Both the position numbers and the translations under genes were made by a program. From NCBI GenBank assembly GCA_946902875.1, contig OX336348.1, forward strand, positions 14,347,741 through 14,411,740: a stretch of 64,000 nucleotides of DNA, written 5' to 3'. Shown piece after piece: positions 10,245 to 22,285 of this stretch (position 1 is the stretch's first letter; each line of letters opens with the position of its first letter). The notes beneath the pieces were generated by a model. The model had not been told where the DNA came from, did no database searches, and worked only from the letters and a program-made list of their open reading frames with translations. This stretch comes from Nematopogon swammerdamellus. Its lineage: Eukaryota > Arthropoda > Insecta > Lepidoptera > Adelidae.

Positions 10245-11201
10245 TTAAATCACCCCGCTTTCTTTCAATTCTTCCAAAATAGATATGATTTCATTATCAA
10301 CACCCGTATTTCCAGCATCACGAGATACAATTAACAAATGAAGACGTTCAACTAGCTCATTAGGATCATTCCAGTACACATATTCTACATATTTTATTAC
10401 CTTTTTCTTAAATGGCAGCCCATTTCCTGATACATACCCCTCTCCAGATATGTTTTTATCTAAATGGAACAGAGGTTTTATTACATAGCGATATTTCGCC
10501 CCCTTGTTACTTTTTATAGCCTTTCTCGCATCGAAATCTCGTCTATGCACATTAGTTTCTAACAATATTTGTTTGTATATATTTTTATCATTCGTTGAAA
10601 TTTTAATCAAATCGGGATTTCTTTTATATAACAATTCTTTCAAACCAGATCATAAATGCACTCTTATATCGCCCACGGAAAGTTGATCATCTCCAATTAT
10701 AGCTTGTTTATTTCCAATCATAGTTTTTCCATTTTTATGTCTTATGCCAAAAGGAATATCTATTCGTAAATTAGCCATGCCAGGAAAAAGTGGTATTTTG
10801 GTTTCTATGTCATCGTCTTGCGATTCTAAAGAGGAAACAGATGGATGGCAAATAAAACTAGTACTAGGAGACGCAAATATTTCAAACTATTTTTCCTCAT
10901 CCGTTTGAGTGCTAGTGTCTTCACTAGTTTCGTTATCATTTATTCCAAAATTTTTATCGCGATGCATATTTACAACTTTTTCAAATTCGGGTGAAAGAGT
11001 AGATTTTTTCATGTTGTAATTTGGGGGTGAATTGTTTGATAAGGCAGAATTTATAGCAATTTTATGCAGCGGGTCTGTAATAGGTCTCAGAGTCTGCTCT
11101 AAGATCATTTCGTTGTCGAATTTATTTTCTCTTATCTGGTTTAGCTTCTTTTTTACAGCCTGTACTGATTTAATAATTTCTTTCTTTAAGGTTTTCTTCA
11201 T
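10245..11201 (-). pseudogene. Polinton conserved hypothetical protein, broken
   Basis: The likely start is the MKKTLKKEII methionine at 11201 (the open frame begins at 11243, but the first 14 residues look non-homologous). The N-terminal part to 10887 is charged and helical, with a Thr/Glu-rich end. A frameshift near 10887 leads into 10870-10245, which holds GIRHKNGKTMIGN.., an in-frame TGA near 10650, then YVYWNDPNELVERL and EIISILEEL close to the C-terminus. The family is widespread in insect Polintons between ATPase and integrase; no function is known to me. Two lesions make it a pseudogene. Confidence 0.72.
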
Positions 11202-11290
11202 GATCAAAAAAACAATACACAGACATCCGTGTGAGTTTAACATTCGATAGCGAATGAAGGAAACAAGTAAAATCTTTTATTTTTATTGTG

Positions 11291-11920
11291 TTAATCAAGT
11301 ACGATAAAAGTATCAAAATTAAGACGATACTGACCCTTATTGCTTTCACAGTCTTTATTAATTACTAAGTAGTTGTACGGAACAATCCAAATAACAGCGC
11401 AAAGATTTTGAAATTGAAAGTGGTTATGTGTTCATTATAAATATGTTTTAAGTTAATATCGTCTTGTTTGAACAAAATAATTAAATTAGCATTATCGCGT
11501 ACGCGCTGTTTTGGAATTTTGGTGTAAGTCTGATTTAAATAAAAACAATCTATCAACTTATGTCTTCCCATGGAAAAGTAATCACGAATATTATTTTGCT
11601 TTTCATAAGCAACATCATCAAAAATGAACACTGAATTTGGTAATGCTTCGGAGGCTGGCAATACGTCTTCATTTTCTTTAAACTTTGAGAAAGATACATC
11701 GGGCACATTTTCTAAGACTCTGCTTAAAAAAATATATTTTGGTTGAAATGTGGTTTTACAATAAAGGTAGACATTTCTATATTTCAAACCGTTTTCGTGA
11801 AGAAGCAAGCCTAACATAATATTGGTTTTCCCACAGTTAGAGGGCCCACAAACCAGACATCTTATTGTAATCAGGCAGCAGGGAGCTGTGCCGGGGATTA
11901 TTTTTCTTTTGGAGATCTAG
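11291..11920 (-). pseudogene. ATP: Polinton A32/FtsK-like packaging ATPase
   Basis: Genome-packaging motor ATPase. Walker A GPSNCGKT is at 11847-11824, in frame with, and just upstream of, the ORF methionine at 11817, so that Met is not the start. The open frame runs back to a stop near 11920 with no ATG, so the true N-terminus is lost or altered. Walker B (VFIFDD) and a Q-T-Y sensor-like segment follow. A frameshift near 11400 moves the last block (NKGQYRLNFDTFIVLD) into another frame ending at 11291. It is the first gene of the minus-strand block. Confidence 0.85.
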
Positions 11921-12160
11921 TTAGACTAGACTGTGACTGCTTTTCAAATTTCATGGTTTACATTCAGTTTACACGTTCATACGCCTTCCACTACGGACTA
12001 CTTATTAATTTATAAGTGGATTATAAATCATGCTCAAGTTTTATACTTTTATTTGTTTGAGTGTACAAGCAGTACACGTTGTCCATGATATAATTGACCA
12101 CCCCCTTCTGAAGTTAGTAGATAATGCAACGTGCACGTCATTATTTCGTAGACACAGTAT

Positions 12161-12657
12161 ATGAGGAGCAACGAAACAAAGTCAACCATATCCACATTAA
12201 CTTTTTTACAGGAGAGCCAAATAACTAATAAACTTATATATGCGTGATTTTGGTGCAATTTTTTCCAATCCAATGATTATTCTATTTCATTTGTGTGATT
12301 ATGATCGCAAGTTTAGAGTTTGACATCAAAATACGACTTTGTACCAGGATATGTGTGATTCTGATGCAAACCTTGGATTTCTAGCGATTATACAAGAGCG
12401 ATTAGTGTGATTTTGAATACTATAAAACTGTTATTATCGCAAGTTTAGAGTTTGACATCAAAATACGACTTTGTACCAGGATATGTGTGATTCTTATGCA
12501 AACCTTTGATTTCTAGCGATTATACAAGAGCGATTAGTGTGATTTTGAATACTATAAAACTGCTATTCGGTAGGTTTCAGGCTAAAGATGTCGAATCGAT
12601 AAAAAAACACTTGCGGAAAAAGTGGATATGTGTGATTTTGTTCCGTTGCTCCTCATA
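12161..12657. mobile_element. MITE with about 45-bp inverted ends and internal 131-bp duplication
   Basis: ATGAGGAGCAACGAAACAAA at 12161 is mirrored by TTTGTTCCGTTGCTCCTCAT ending near 12656, with similarity about 45 bp inward. Two nearly identical 131-bp direct repeats (starting 12304 and 12435) fill the middle. The flanks are TATA-like. The superfamily is unresolved; TA-type flanks would fit Tc1/mariner. Confidence 0.72.
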
Positions 12658-12778
12658 TCAAAAGTGAAAACATCACGTAGCTTGACCATAAAAAGCTTCA
12701 GTAACTTTATCGCATGAGAACTACCGTGACATCATCGAGTGCAGTGTAGTGTCGTGTGCAAATTAGCAATTAAACCCC

Positions 12779-12815
12779 TATATAAACCATACAGGGGCGG
12801 TGAGACAGCATCAGT
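12779..12815 (+). promoter_or_regulatory. TATA box plus TCAGT initiator
   Basis: TATATAAA (12779-12786) is followed by TCAGT (12811-12815), which puts the initiator A 32 bases after the TATA core, the spacing of arthropod core promoters. It lies upstream of the spliced gene 12813-14950. Confidence 0.75.
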
Positions 12816-14950
12816 ATTCCTGAACGAGATCTCCAGTAAAGTAAAGAGACCTACAGTGAACAGTGAACAATTAAAATTAAATTAAAAAAGTTTGCGAATA
12901 AAAGTGGAAAGTGTATCAGTGCCAGTGTCAACGATTTCAAGGTAAGTTCTTTTATTTTTAGGTTTCCGTATCCCGTACGGAAGCCTATTACTAAGCCTGC
13001 GCCATCTGTCTGCCCGTCCGTTGGTAAGTTCTTTTATTTGTAGGTTTCCGTCCGTATCCCTCACGGAAGCCTATTACTAAGCCTGTGCCGCCTGTCTGCC
13101 CATCCGTCCGTCCGTCCGTCTGTCTGTCTGCCCAAGGGATGCATCTCTTGAACCGTAAAAGGAAGCTAGTTGAAATTTTCACAGAATATGTGTTATTATG
13201 GTGGATATAACAACAAACAATAAACAAATTAAAAAGTAAAAAATTAGGAGGGTTCCCATACAAGAAACGTGTTTTTTTTCAAATGTTTTTTTTTATGATG
13301 CGGAAACCTCGGGGCGCGATTCCGACTCGTACTTAACCGGGTTTTTTTTTAAATTTTTTGGTTAAATGGGGCTGTGGCCGTGTCAGTGCTTAGATACTGA
13401 TCTGCTGCTACTGAGATGCTGATACTGCTTAGAAATGGAGGGATCGATTCATTCACGGTCTAGGCTGGAATTGTGACGTGTTTTTTCTCTGAATTTTTGC
13501 TTTACATCTATTTAATAAATAACTTTTTTCCCACTTACATATTTTCACTACTGTTATTTTTATCCGTTTGCTTTAAAAAAGGAAATACGTTCTTTCAGTT
13601 AGCTGAAACTTAAAAAAAAATTCCACTTCGTTCCTACCAACAAAACTCATTACCCAAACACTGCACTTATTAATATTTCACTCACCAGATACTTGGAGAA
13701 GCAGGAGCGCTGCAGAGCGGATACGTGATAAGAACATCATAAGACCATCGCTCAATCCAAAGCCAAGGACAAAGTATGTAAGTGTTATTATTTTAAATAA
13801 AAAATAATCAAATAATTCCACTTCACTATTATTTAAGGAAATCTTACAAAATAATATTTACCTATCCCTAATCTAATTATGTTAAACTTTGCAACCACTG
13901 ATGCTATTTGGAATTTTACAGTATGTAGGTATTTAAAAAATATATTGAGTAGTCCTTGTTCTATGACTTAGTAGCGAACAAAAATAAGCATCTGAGTGAT
14001 AAATAGATCAATCATTAAACGGGATGCTATACGCAAATGGAGTGGGCACATTATATTCTTTTTGGGGAAATAAAAACCATATTTTAACTGATTTGCAGGT
14101 CATCGTACAAGAACCCGTTCAATTCGGGCGATGAGGCGGAAGCTGGTTTCATCGCTCAGAAAAAGAAGAAGAACACAGGTGTTAAGCAATCCAACGCTTC
14201 AGCAGAGAAGCATTCGACTACCGCTCGAATGTACGAGTTGTTTGGCACGGACAGCGAGAACGAAATCCCTCCGTCCGGTCAAGTTATCAGCAAGAAACGC
14301 GCCAACGGCAGTGCAGCTGCTTGAAGAGCGAGAAGTCAACGAAACGACCTCACGTTCCCGACCACTTGAGCTCCGACAGCGAGCGTGAGGTGCTTCCTTC
14401 CACCACCCGTGGTGTGAAGCCTAATCGCCGGGCCACCAGCAACATTAAACGTTCTGCACAACCCTCTAAGAAACGTGTCGCCGTTGACCCCTTCGCTTCC
14501 GACGTGGAACCCGATGATGTGCCTGCATCGTCGGTGAGGGGTAAACAGTCATCATCTTCGTTAATCTGCTCGCTCGCCCGTAGGCAGGGAAATGGTTACT
14601 ATAGGAGTGTCCTCGACAAAAAAGGGGAGTATTTTGCCGAACTGAAAGTTTATGTGGCAAAAGATATCGAAAAGATAAAGCCCATCGATAGATGGCAACA
14701 CGCGATCATTGCGATAAAATCAAGGTTGCACGAAGACAGGAAGCTTGGAAGTACCTCACTCGCTTTGTAACTTGTGAACGTAAAACATTTGAAACGTCTA
14801 ACGTGTAGTTTTCGTTTTTGTTTAAAAATTAGGGTTTTACATTATGACACATATAGGTAATGTTTAAGTTATTTTATGTATCGTGAAATGTATCGTAGTA
14901 ATGTAATGTAGAAAATGTATCGTGAAATTTGCAATAAAAATATACACAAA
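12813..14950 (+). pseudogene. Spliced Polinton-resident gene, unknown nuclear-type protein
   Basis: Gene model: exon 1 12813-12941 (donor GTAAGT), exon 2 13689-13777 (acceptor CACCAG, donor GTAAGT), exon 3 from 14099 (acceptor TTGCAG). Joining exons 2 and 3 creates the start codon itself (AT|G), giving MSSYKNPFNSGDEAE... then a Lys-rich run. The frame hits TGA at 14322, and homogeneous coding-like sequence continues one frame over to TAA at 14768-14770 (RPHVPDHLSSDSE.., Ser/Lys-rich, ending around DRWQHAIIAIKSRLHEDR). One indel near 14320 would explain this. Expected product is about 220 aa, basic, probably nuclear. A polyadenylation signal AATAAA is at 14933. I do not recognise the family. 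Confidence 0.6.
12941..13330. repeat. Tandemly duplicated repeat fragment in intron 1
   Basis: GGTAAGTTCTTTTATTT and about 60 following bases (AGGTTTCCGT..CGGAAGCCTATTACTAAGCC) occur at 12941 and 13024, duplicating the splice donor. A CCGT/CTGT run and a repeat family also present near 39390-39490 (CACAGAATA-GTGTTATTATGG) follow. Confidence 0.7.
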
Positions 14951-15117
14951 AATAAGTTTGGATATCATCAAAGAACTAATTTGCACAAAGCTAATGCTTT
15001 ATTGAGCACAGATCTAGAAAATGTACACGTGATTACGTCAGCCTTTAAAATAGAGTAAGAAGCTATAGCATAAATCCCGTTCGCGAATACGCCGACTCTA
15101 AAAAATTCCTTATCGAT

Positions 15118-15492
15118 ATGAGCACTCAAGTAGAATGTTTGATTAAAACAACTCTCCTCAAATATATTTCTTTAAAGGTTAACTTTGAATTGTACTGCTA
15201 TTTTTCGTTGAAAAAAAATGGGGAACAGACATTGAAATCATTTAGTACTAGATATCAACCTGTCTTGCAAAGCACTAATGTATTAGATTTGTTTATATCC
15301 ACCGTAGAGAAGCTTGACCTTAAATCGACCGAATTCGAACAACGCGAGTCCGGGTGGAGTTTCGAACGAATAAGTCACATCGAAGTAAACATGAATAAGT
15401 ATACTCCTTTAAGAGGTGGAACGTATATCCCTTTACCTCCAGTTATTCAACATAAAAAGTGTTGCATTAAGGTGATGTTAGACTGCGTCTGA
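15118..15492 (+). pseudogene. POLB: Protein-primed DNA polymerase B, N-terminal segment
   Basis: This open frame matches the conserved N-terminal region of Polinton DNA polymerase: KSFSTRYQPVLQST, then EFEQRESGWSF, IEVNMNKYTPLRGGTYIPLP and a Lys/Cys segment. It stops at 15490, where an 11.4-kb block of nested elements interrupts the gene; the next piece resumes at about 26945. The N-terminal domain precedes the exonuclease in these polymerases. The real start may lie slightly upstream of the ATG at 15118. Confidence 0.8.
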
Positions 15493-16506
15493 CTCGAATT
15501 TCAAGAAGAATGCCGGCAATATTACTTACCTGACAGATTCAGTTTTAATATATGTAAAACATCATCTATCAGCGCAGATCGAAGGCTTTTTGAAAACACG
15601 ATTTGATTAACTTCGCTCGATAGAAAAAAATCATGAACATGGCTCTGAATTTCGTTTTAAAAACGTATTTAAGGCAACGTGATCAAATCAGGGCTTTGGA
15701 AAAAATATATTTTATTCGTTTAATGAATATCTAGATTGAAAGCTTTTTATTTTTTTGTTTAGATTCGTAGTTTTGGAATAAAAAAATAAAAATCAAATTG
15801 TCGCTTACGCTAAATATTCCGAGCAGCGTGACTGCGCTTTATCCTACTCCAACCTACGAAAGCGGCGTCTCGCTATCTTGCCGGAGTTGCCGGTCGCCCG
15901 ACACGCCCCAGTCACCCCCAGAAGCTCGAAGTGAGAGGACGCGCGCGCTCGTGACGATCCACTCGAAATAATTTACGCAAAATCGTACCTACTAAAGCAC
16001 TACAGCTATGGGAAACAAAGCAAGACGGTACGTCAGCGAATTAGGGTATGATTTAGTATAGCGCGGCATTATTAGAAGATTTCTGGTAGCTGGTACTGGT
16101 GGGCGAGGGTCTAAGGAGCTATTAGCAAAAACTAATTTTCCACGGAGACTTCTACTTTCGGATATTTTTTTTTATAAAGAAATGTTTTCATCTGTTCCTG
16201 CAACTTTGTCACACTCACTCGCTTGCTGTACACATACGCCCCCTTACTACTGCTTCATGTGACAAGGTACCACTTTTTGATCCATATTCTCCGGGTGAGG
16301 GGGAGCAGTGAATATGTTGGGGGAGGGGGGGAGCACTGTCCCTGAAAGAAACACATCGGAAGTCGAGCCCCCTTTTCCAAAAAAATTCACAGATTTCGTG
16401 TCTTACACGACTATCGAGCACACTGAAAATGAATCTACGGAATTCGAAAAAATATTGTCGCTGAGCGACACGAGAAAGTCGGGATAAGGAAAAGGTTAGT
16501 TGGGTT

Positions 16507-16860
16507 CTGATGATGGAGCCGGAAGGAGGCCATAGGAACTCCTAAACTACACATGATAAGCCCATCGTGTTTGGGCTCGTTGGATTTATCTTCGTAAGTA
16601 CTCTTGTCATATATAATGTCCAGGATCCTGATGATGGAGCCGGAATGAAGCCATAGGAACTCCTAAACCACACATGATAAATCGACCGTGTTTGGGCTCG
16701 TTGGATTTGTCTTCGCAAGTACTCTAGTTATATGATATTTCCAAGGTCCTGATGATGGAGCCGGAAGGAAGCCATAGGAACTCCTAAACTACACATGATA
16801 AATCCACCATATTTGGGCTCGTTGGATATATCATATCTTCACAACTCTCCGAGATATATA
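16507..16860. repeat. 121-bp tandem repeat, three units
   Basis: Units start at 16507, 16628 and 16749, each beginning CTGATGATGGAGCCGGAA and containing TTTGGGCTCGTTGGAT. Related single units occur on the other strand at about 43590-43740 and 59410-59520. Confidence 0.88.
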
Positions 16861-16861
16861 T

Positions 16862-17257
16862 ATTAGCGGCGGGTGGCCGAGTGGTTTGGGCATCGGCTTC
16901 TCATGCGAGAGGTCCCAGGTTCGAATCCAGCCGGCGTGTACCAATGAGTTTTTTCTGACGAAAAAATTTACGTGCATACCTACACCTGCTGCTTCACCGT
17001 TCGGAACCGGTCCCTTCCCTTGCGCCTTACTAGGTGGTAGGCTCAAATTGTAGCCGACTGGGTTGGTACCACCGTACTGGATGTAAGATGGCCGCATAGC
17101 AGCCTCGACTGTGTTCTCCTCTAGTCCAGTATAGCCAGCAATCCAGGGAAGTCTCCGGTATGGCACCTACCTTCTCGGAGGTGATATTGGCTGGTCGGAG
17201 CATGCGCTTTGGCCCCTCCGACTCAGCCACCCATACCGGATTACATAAAAAAAAAAT
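16862..17257 (+). mobile_element. SINE with tRNA-like head
   Basis: The RNA polymerase III A box (TGGCCGAGTGG) and B box (GGTTCGAATCC) lie about 45 bp apart, at the position expected for a tRNA-derived head. The arms around the would-be anticodon pair poorly and there is no long variable arm, so this is not a functional tRNA gene. The body includes GGTTGGTACCACCG and ends in an A-rich tail near 17247-17257. Confidence 0.78.
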
Positions 17258-17329
17258 AAGGGGAGCGCACTTTTTCGTGGGGTCTATAGGAACGAACGAA
17301 AAGACATTTTCAATGTCAAAATCTCCTGA

Positions 17330-17460
17330 GCCGAGCGGCGGCGGCGCGGCGCGGGCGGCGCGGCGGCTCGGCCGGCGGTCCGGGCGCGGAGCAGCGGTCG
17401 GCGCGGTGGCTGGCGGCCGCGACGGAGCAGCGCGGCGCACAGTGGGTCAACCAACGTAGC
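17330..17460. other. Very GC-rich patch
   Basis: About 130 bp of CGGCGGC-rich sequence in an AT-rich setting. Open frames through it on both strands look compositional. It may be a promoter remnant or part of an unrecognised repeat. Confidence 0.35.
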
Positions 17461-17799
17461 AACTGAAAATTACTATAATTTTTTTTTCCATGACTGAATT
17501 ATATTTCCTTCATTTAATCATGATTGATTACAGATGAATGAGTTATGAGAAGAAAATCTATTGAAATGGTGTTTTTTGCAAGACTTGGCAGCTGATTTTT
17601 TGCTTACATATTATATATTAATTGCACAATAAGCCCATATTAAAATGTAGACGGCACCTCGCGGAGATTGCATTCAAATATCCCGCTATACATTCATAAT
17701 TTTGTTTTTTTTTTTCAATATTTGGTCAAGTTCAAATTTGCATGATTATTGTTACTTAAACAAGCAACAAAAAACCAAACAAAATATTTTTAAAATAAA

Positions 17800-18156
17800 T
17801 ATATAAGGTCTTTCAAAATTAGTTAATAGTACGCTAAGGGGGGGTTCTGTATCATATAGGGAGTAAAACCTATATAAAAAAATTTGGACCTAAGCCCTAG
17901 GTTTTATGTAAAAAAAAAATTTATGTATTTAAATAAAAAAATTGGTGGTTGATTTTTATAGCCTAATCGATTCAGTTTCATAACAGTAACAAAAAAGTTT
18001 TCATTACCATTATGATGTAACACGTGTAAGTAGGTAAACAAAATTTAATTCTTTCTATTCTATCTTTTTTGTTCCTGGAATGAAAATGAAACCATTAAGA
18101 AATATTTTTTTTTACATTTTACCGTACTATTAACTAATTTTGAAAGACCTTATATA
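17800..18156. mobile_element. MITE with about 35-bp inverted ends
   Basis: TATATAAGGTCTTTCAAAAT at 17800 is mirrored at 18122-18156. The roughly 290-bp interior is AT-rich and non-coding. The flanks are TATA-like. Confidence 0.75.
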
Positions 18157-18718
18157 CCACAGGTTGCAGATTCACAAAAGAATGCCTTTCAATAATAACT
18201 ACACTTCAACTGAGATGCTTTCAATGTCGCGTCAAAATCGCAACTGAATTATGCGTAACGAAAAACAGGTTACAAATGTTGATGTTTCCCGGCATCTCAC
18301 CTATTCATTCCTGGGCTTATCTTTTTCTTTTCATTCTTTTTTCTTTTTTTTTTTGTTGACTCATTTAAAAACAACATTAGTACCGCGATAATTTATAGTT
18401 TAGAAGTTATGATTTTTTTTAACTTTTTTTGAAATTCCTCTATTTTAGTCACATAAAGCGCTCTAATTGGATATCTATTCCACAAAATCGAATAAAATTT
18501 GGTATGGAAGTAGAGGAGATATGTAGCTAGTACGTAATGAATAGTTTTTAGGTTTACTCCTAGACTGTACTGTTGCTATAGCCCTTTCAGTGAATTTTTG
18601 TTCAGTTTACATTAAAACTGATCTATTTTTGAAAAATCACTGTAAAAAAAAAGTACTACCGGAGATTTGCCCATGCCCTTAAAAACTACCTATACATATC
18701 ACAATTCTCCAGACCAAA

Positions 18719-19022
18719 AATTGTAGTGGTGTTACAATTGTAACATATTCAAAACTAACATCATTTGTACAAAGTCACTACAATAAAAAGTGACGATTAC
18801 CTTAATTTTGAAAATCTAAGTTTTTTAAAACATTACTAAACAGTTTTTTATGTGTAGATTAGCGCTGTTAGAGACAGGTTTGTGAATAATGTGAAATTGT
18901 AGTTGAACTAACGCTGTGAAAAAAATAAGATTTTAAAAATTAAGGTAATCGTCACTTTTTATTGTAGAGACTTTGTACAAATGATGTTAATTTTGAATAT
19001 GTTACAATTGGACCACTATAAC
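18719..19022. mobile_element. MITE with about 95-bp inverted arms
   Basis: The left arm 18719-18830 and right arm 18927-19022 are near-complementary over about 95 bp, including GTAACATATTCAAAA and AAAAAGTGACGATTACCTTAA. The loop is about 95 bp. Non-coding. Confidence 0.78.
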
Positions 19023-19341
19023 TGGGCCACCCTGTATATAAAAGATTCTCTTAGTTTACCTATGTCATTGTTTTTCAGTAAAACTGAGATATCATCTGCA
19101 AGCGTTTTTTGGAAGTGTTTGTCTGTCTGTTTTCCCCAATTGCATTGGTGCGACGTCAGCTAACAGTTTCTTTACTTCATTTGATTTGATCACATGTTTA
19201 TTACTTAACATTTTTTACTTTTAGTGCACTATTTTACTTAGTTAGGTATATATTTGATTTATTTTAATGATAATTAAATAAGTGCAAACCTATGTAAAAG
19301 TGTTGTTGCTAGTCGATATTAGCAGATATGTTCATAGAATA

Positions 19342-19560
19342 GATAGAAGAATAGAATAGAATAGAATAGAATAACGTTTATTTCCTCTTCACATCAGTAA
19401 TACAGATCATTATACACATGGGCTTGGGCTTATAGTTAATTAATTCATATGTTATGTTTCTCTGTGCATTACCTTAGTGTAGTGTAGTAGGTACTTCATT
19501 GAATATAAAGGTATTGTTGCGGCTGACATTACGACATTTATTCAATGAAGAATAAATAGA
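19342..19560 (-). mobile_element. 3' end of a LINE, minus strand
   Basis: A (GAATA)n run at about 19342-19373 is followed by ACGTTTATTTCCTC. On the minus strand this reads AATAAACGT then (TATTC)n, the same pentamer tail as the LINE ending at 26945. No coding part remains. Confidence 0.6.
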
Positions 19561-21424
19561 GATGAAGGCTGATATAATGTCAATTTTCTGATCTACAAAA
19601 ATTACTGGCACGTTCGAAATTATTTTTTTTCAAAGCAATGTCATTTTGTCGCCTTTTATATAGATCGTCGTAACAGCCGGGACATTAAGATATGTAGCTC
19701 TTACACGTTGGAAAGAAAGTACAGTTTCCTTTGTTTGCAACGCATGTCGTTTTCGCGCGTTTTCTGACAGTTCGCATTACCGCGCAAGCCGCTATAAGGA
19801 ACTTCGTTCCAATATTCCAATTACATAACTGAGTACTTTCTTTATACATAGTCATTTAACAACTATTACTATGACGCTACTCTCGAAATCGAGAATAATT
19901 CCGATTTTTGTTATAAAAAATGTCAGTGCCTATCATAATAAAATATATGGAATAGTTTTTTTTTATTTCAAAGTAAATTTTTGGGTTACTCTTACTTTTC
20001 ATCTTTTACGTCAATTTGCCTGTATGGAAAGTTGATATTTAATTGTGTATTAAACGGGCATTGCCTCCCCCCTACTATGGGCGAGAAAAGCGGTATCAAC
20101 CTGAATGTTCTTCAATAAATATATTATGGTTTTATTCGTCCTATTTAGACAAACAATAATTGGTAGGTTTTACTGCATTTGACAAAGGCAAAATGCCGAT
20201 AGGCACTGTGGACAATCCATTGTTTCATTCCATATTTTTTTCCGCCTAATTCTGACAATAGATACACAGTGTAGGGCCAAATGCGTGCGTGCGATTAGGA
20301 TAAAGTGGAGATGGCTTCTTTAAAATTATATTTTTTTACGTCACACCTTTGATAACGGAAACACTAACACGATGGATTCCCAAAAGAATTATTTTATAAT
20401 AATATATTTTTATTGTTTTACTATATTAGATGGCAATTTGAAAAGCTACAATAAATTCAACAAAATACCAGACCCTAAACATGATTTTTATTTATAGATT
20501 TATTTTTGTGTTTTCTTTGTTTTTGACGTGAATTTGATGAAACGTCTTTATCCTGCAGCCGGTTTTTTACAAAAAAGTTGCGTCACGAAAATTATGTACT
20601 TTTGGCGACGTATATCTCGAAACTATAAGAGTTACAGGAAGGTGAGGCATATCCGACTAGCTAAGTTGACATACCCGAGAGTCGTACATCAAGCCCTTCT
20701 ATAAATATGGCCCTTAGAAAAAAGGCTTAGAAAATCAATAAATGCTTATAACTCCTGAACTACTGGTCAGATCGACCTGCAAATTGTTTCTTTACATTGA
20801 AAAAAATTGCTCTTTTTGAAATAGTTGTATTTTTTTAAAAATTGGTTCAGCCGTTTCAGAATAAAAAAGGAAAAGTGTTTGAGAGGGCATATTTCGGAAA
20901 CTACTGATCCACGACTACTCATCGCCTGGAGAAAATGATAGGCCTCGACGAGATTTAAATTTTTTTTAATATTTTTTTTGTTCCTTTTTTTTACATAACA
21001 TTGCCTTGTTTTAAATTTTAACTTCGTAGGATAAGAGGAAGTGATTCTAATTTGGCTTCCAAAAATTGACCCACACATACTAACAAACCAACATACAGGG
21101 AAAGTTAAATAAAAACTTGTAAAATATTTTTAACCTACATTTAATTGCTCTAATAAAATTATACTACTGATCCACGACTACTCATCCGCTGGAGGAAATG
21201 ATAGGCCTCGATAGGATTTTTTTTTCGAAAACTACTGCTACCAAACTACTCGTGTGTTGGGACAAGCAAGGATAGGTATCGATGAGATCTTCATAAAATT
21301 AAAGAATCTGCGGCCGTGTCTCCGACACAGCCCACTCGCTTTTTTTTATTGAAAGCGCGACGCAATCCTTTTTAACAAATTCCTGTTTTCAAACAATTTC
21401 CCTTTTAAAAGCTGATTTTAATTT
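19561..21424. other. Gene-free stretch with diverged repeats
   Basis: AT-rich DNA without a supported gene. A segment with CTACTGATCCACGACTACTC and AAATGATAGGCCTCGA occurs twice (about 20900-20965 and 21165-21235), so a diverged repeat is present. Confidence 0.45.
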
Positions 21425-21890
21425 TTTTTTTAATTTTTTTTTTATTTATTTTTTTATGGAAACTTGACACGGTTGGCTACATCACCTACAACATCCTTGA
21501 TGTCAGCCCATAACACCGGGTGAACTAGGTGCCATGTCAGTGCTTGCCTTCATTTCGCGCCGGCTACACTGAACTGGACGGAAAACACGAACTATTTACA
21601 TAGCCGTTTCGACCGACGTTTCGCTCAGTGCGGTGGTACCAACCCGGCCGGGATAAACCCTACCACCTAGTAAGGTAAGAAGGGAAGGGACCTACAGTTT
21701 AACGTGGTATCCGAACCACGGTCAGCCTCCAACAGTCGAGCGGTCATCCATCCAATGACTGACTGCACCATTAAGTTGCCGAGGCTGACGATCCCTTAGT
21801 CGACTTTTACGACATGCGACGGGGAGAGATGCAGTGGGGCTATTCTTTTTAAGTACCGACCCCACACGGTACGATATTTGGCAGAGCCAT
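21425..21890 (-). mobile_element. SINE with 5S-rRNA-like core, minus strand
   Basis: On the minus strand: a head starting TACCGTGTGGGGTCGGTACT, then CAGTCATTGGATGGATGACC (resembling the 5S rRNA intermediate element and box C), a B-box-like GGTTCGGATACC, the shared body GGGTTGGTACCACCG, and an A-rich tail at 21425-21460. It is the same family as 58583-58960. Confidence 0.75.
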
Positions 21891-22285
21891 CCCACAGGTG
21901 CAAGCCGTACTCCAAGGATGACCTGATCTGCGATTTGTGCAAAAGGACTTTACGTGCACAAGAAATTTATGTGATTCTTTCTTGGTTGGTTCTTGTTTGC
22001 TTCTTACAGATTTTGAATGTAATATTTACTTGCTTTTATGACTCGAAAATATGAAAAACTGGTCTCGTTTAAATAGTTAGTGAGAAATTATTATTTAGGT
22101 TGACCGCAAAATTAAGTTTGTTTGTAATATATTTATGTATCATAAAATTAATCTTGAGATGAACTTAATTTACATTGTGTGTGTGGCTTTGAAGTGGGAG
22201 GTGATGGCCGGGGGTGAGGAATGATAATTATTTTTATAACCAGCATGGTGGTTTAAAAAAATTATAGGGGTTAATTTATAGAAGA
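21891..22285. other. Gene-free stretch
   Basis: AT-rich DNA between the SINE and Helitron copy 2. No gene or clear repeat seen. Confidence 0.4.

Noticed and set aside
12049..12273. Small minus-strand frame downstream of the ATPase promoter side
   Set aside because: It overlaps the MITE end at 12161 and has no recognisable motif.
16862..16940. Genuine tRNA-Ser/Leu gene
   Set aside because: A and B boxes are good, but the acceptor and anticodon stems do not pair well, the variable arm is missing and a SINE body with poly-A follows.
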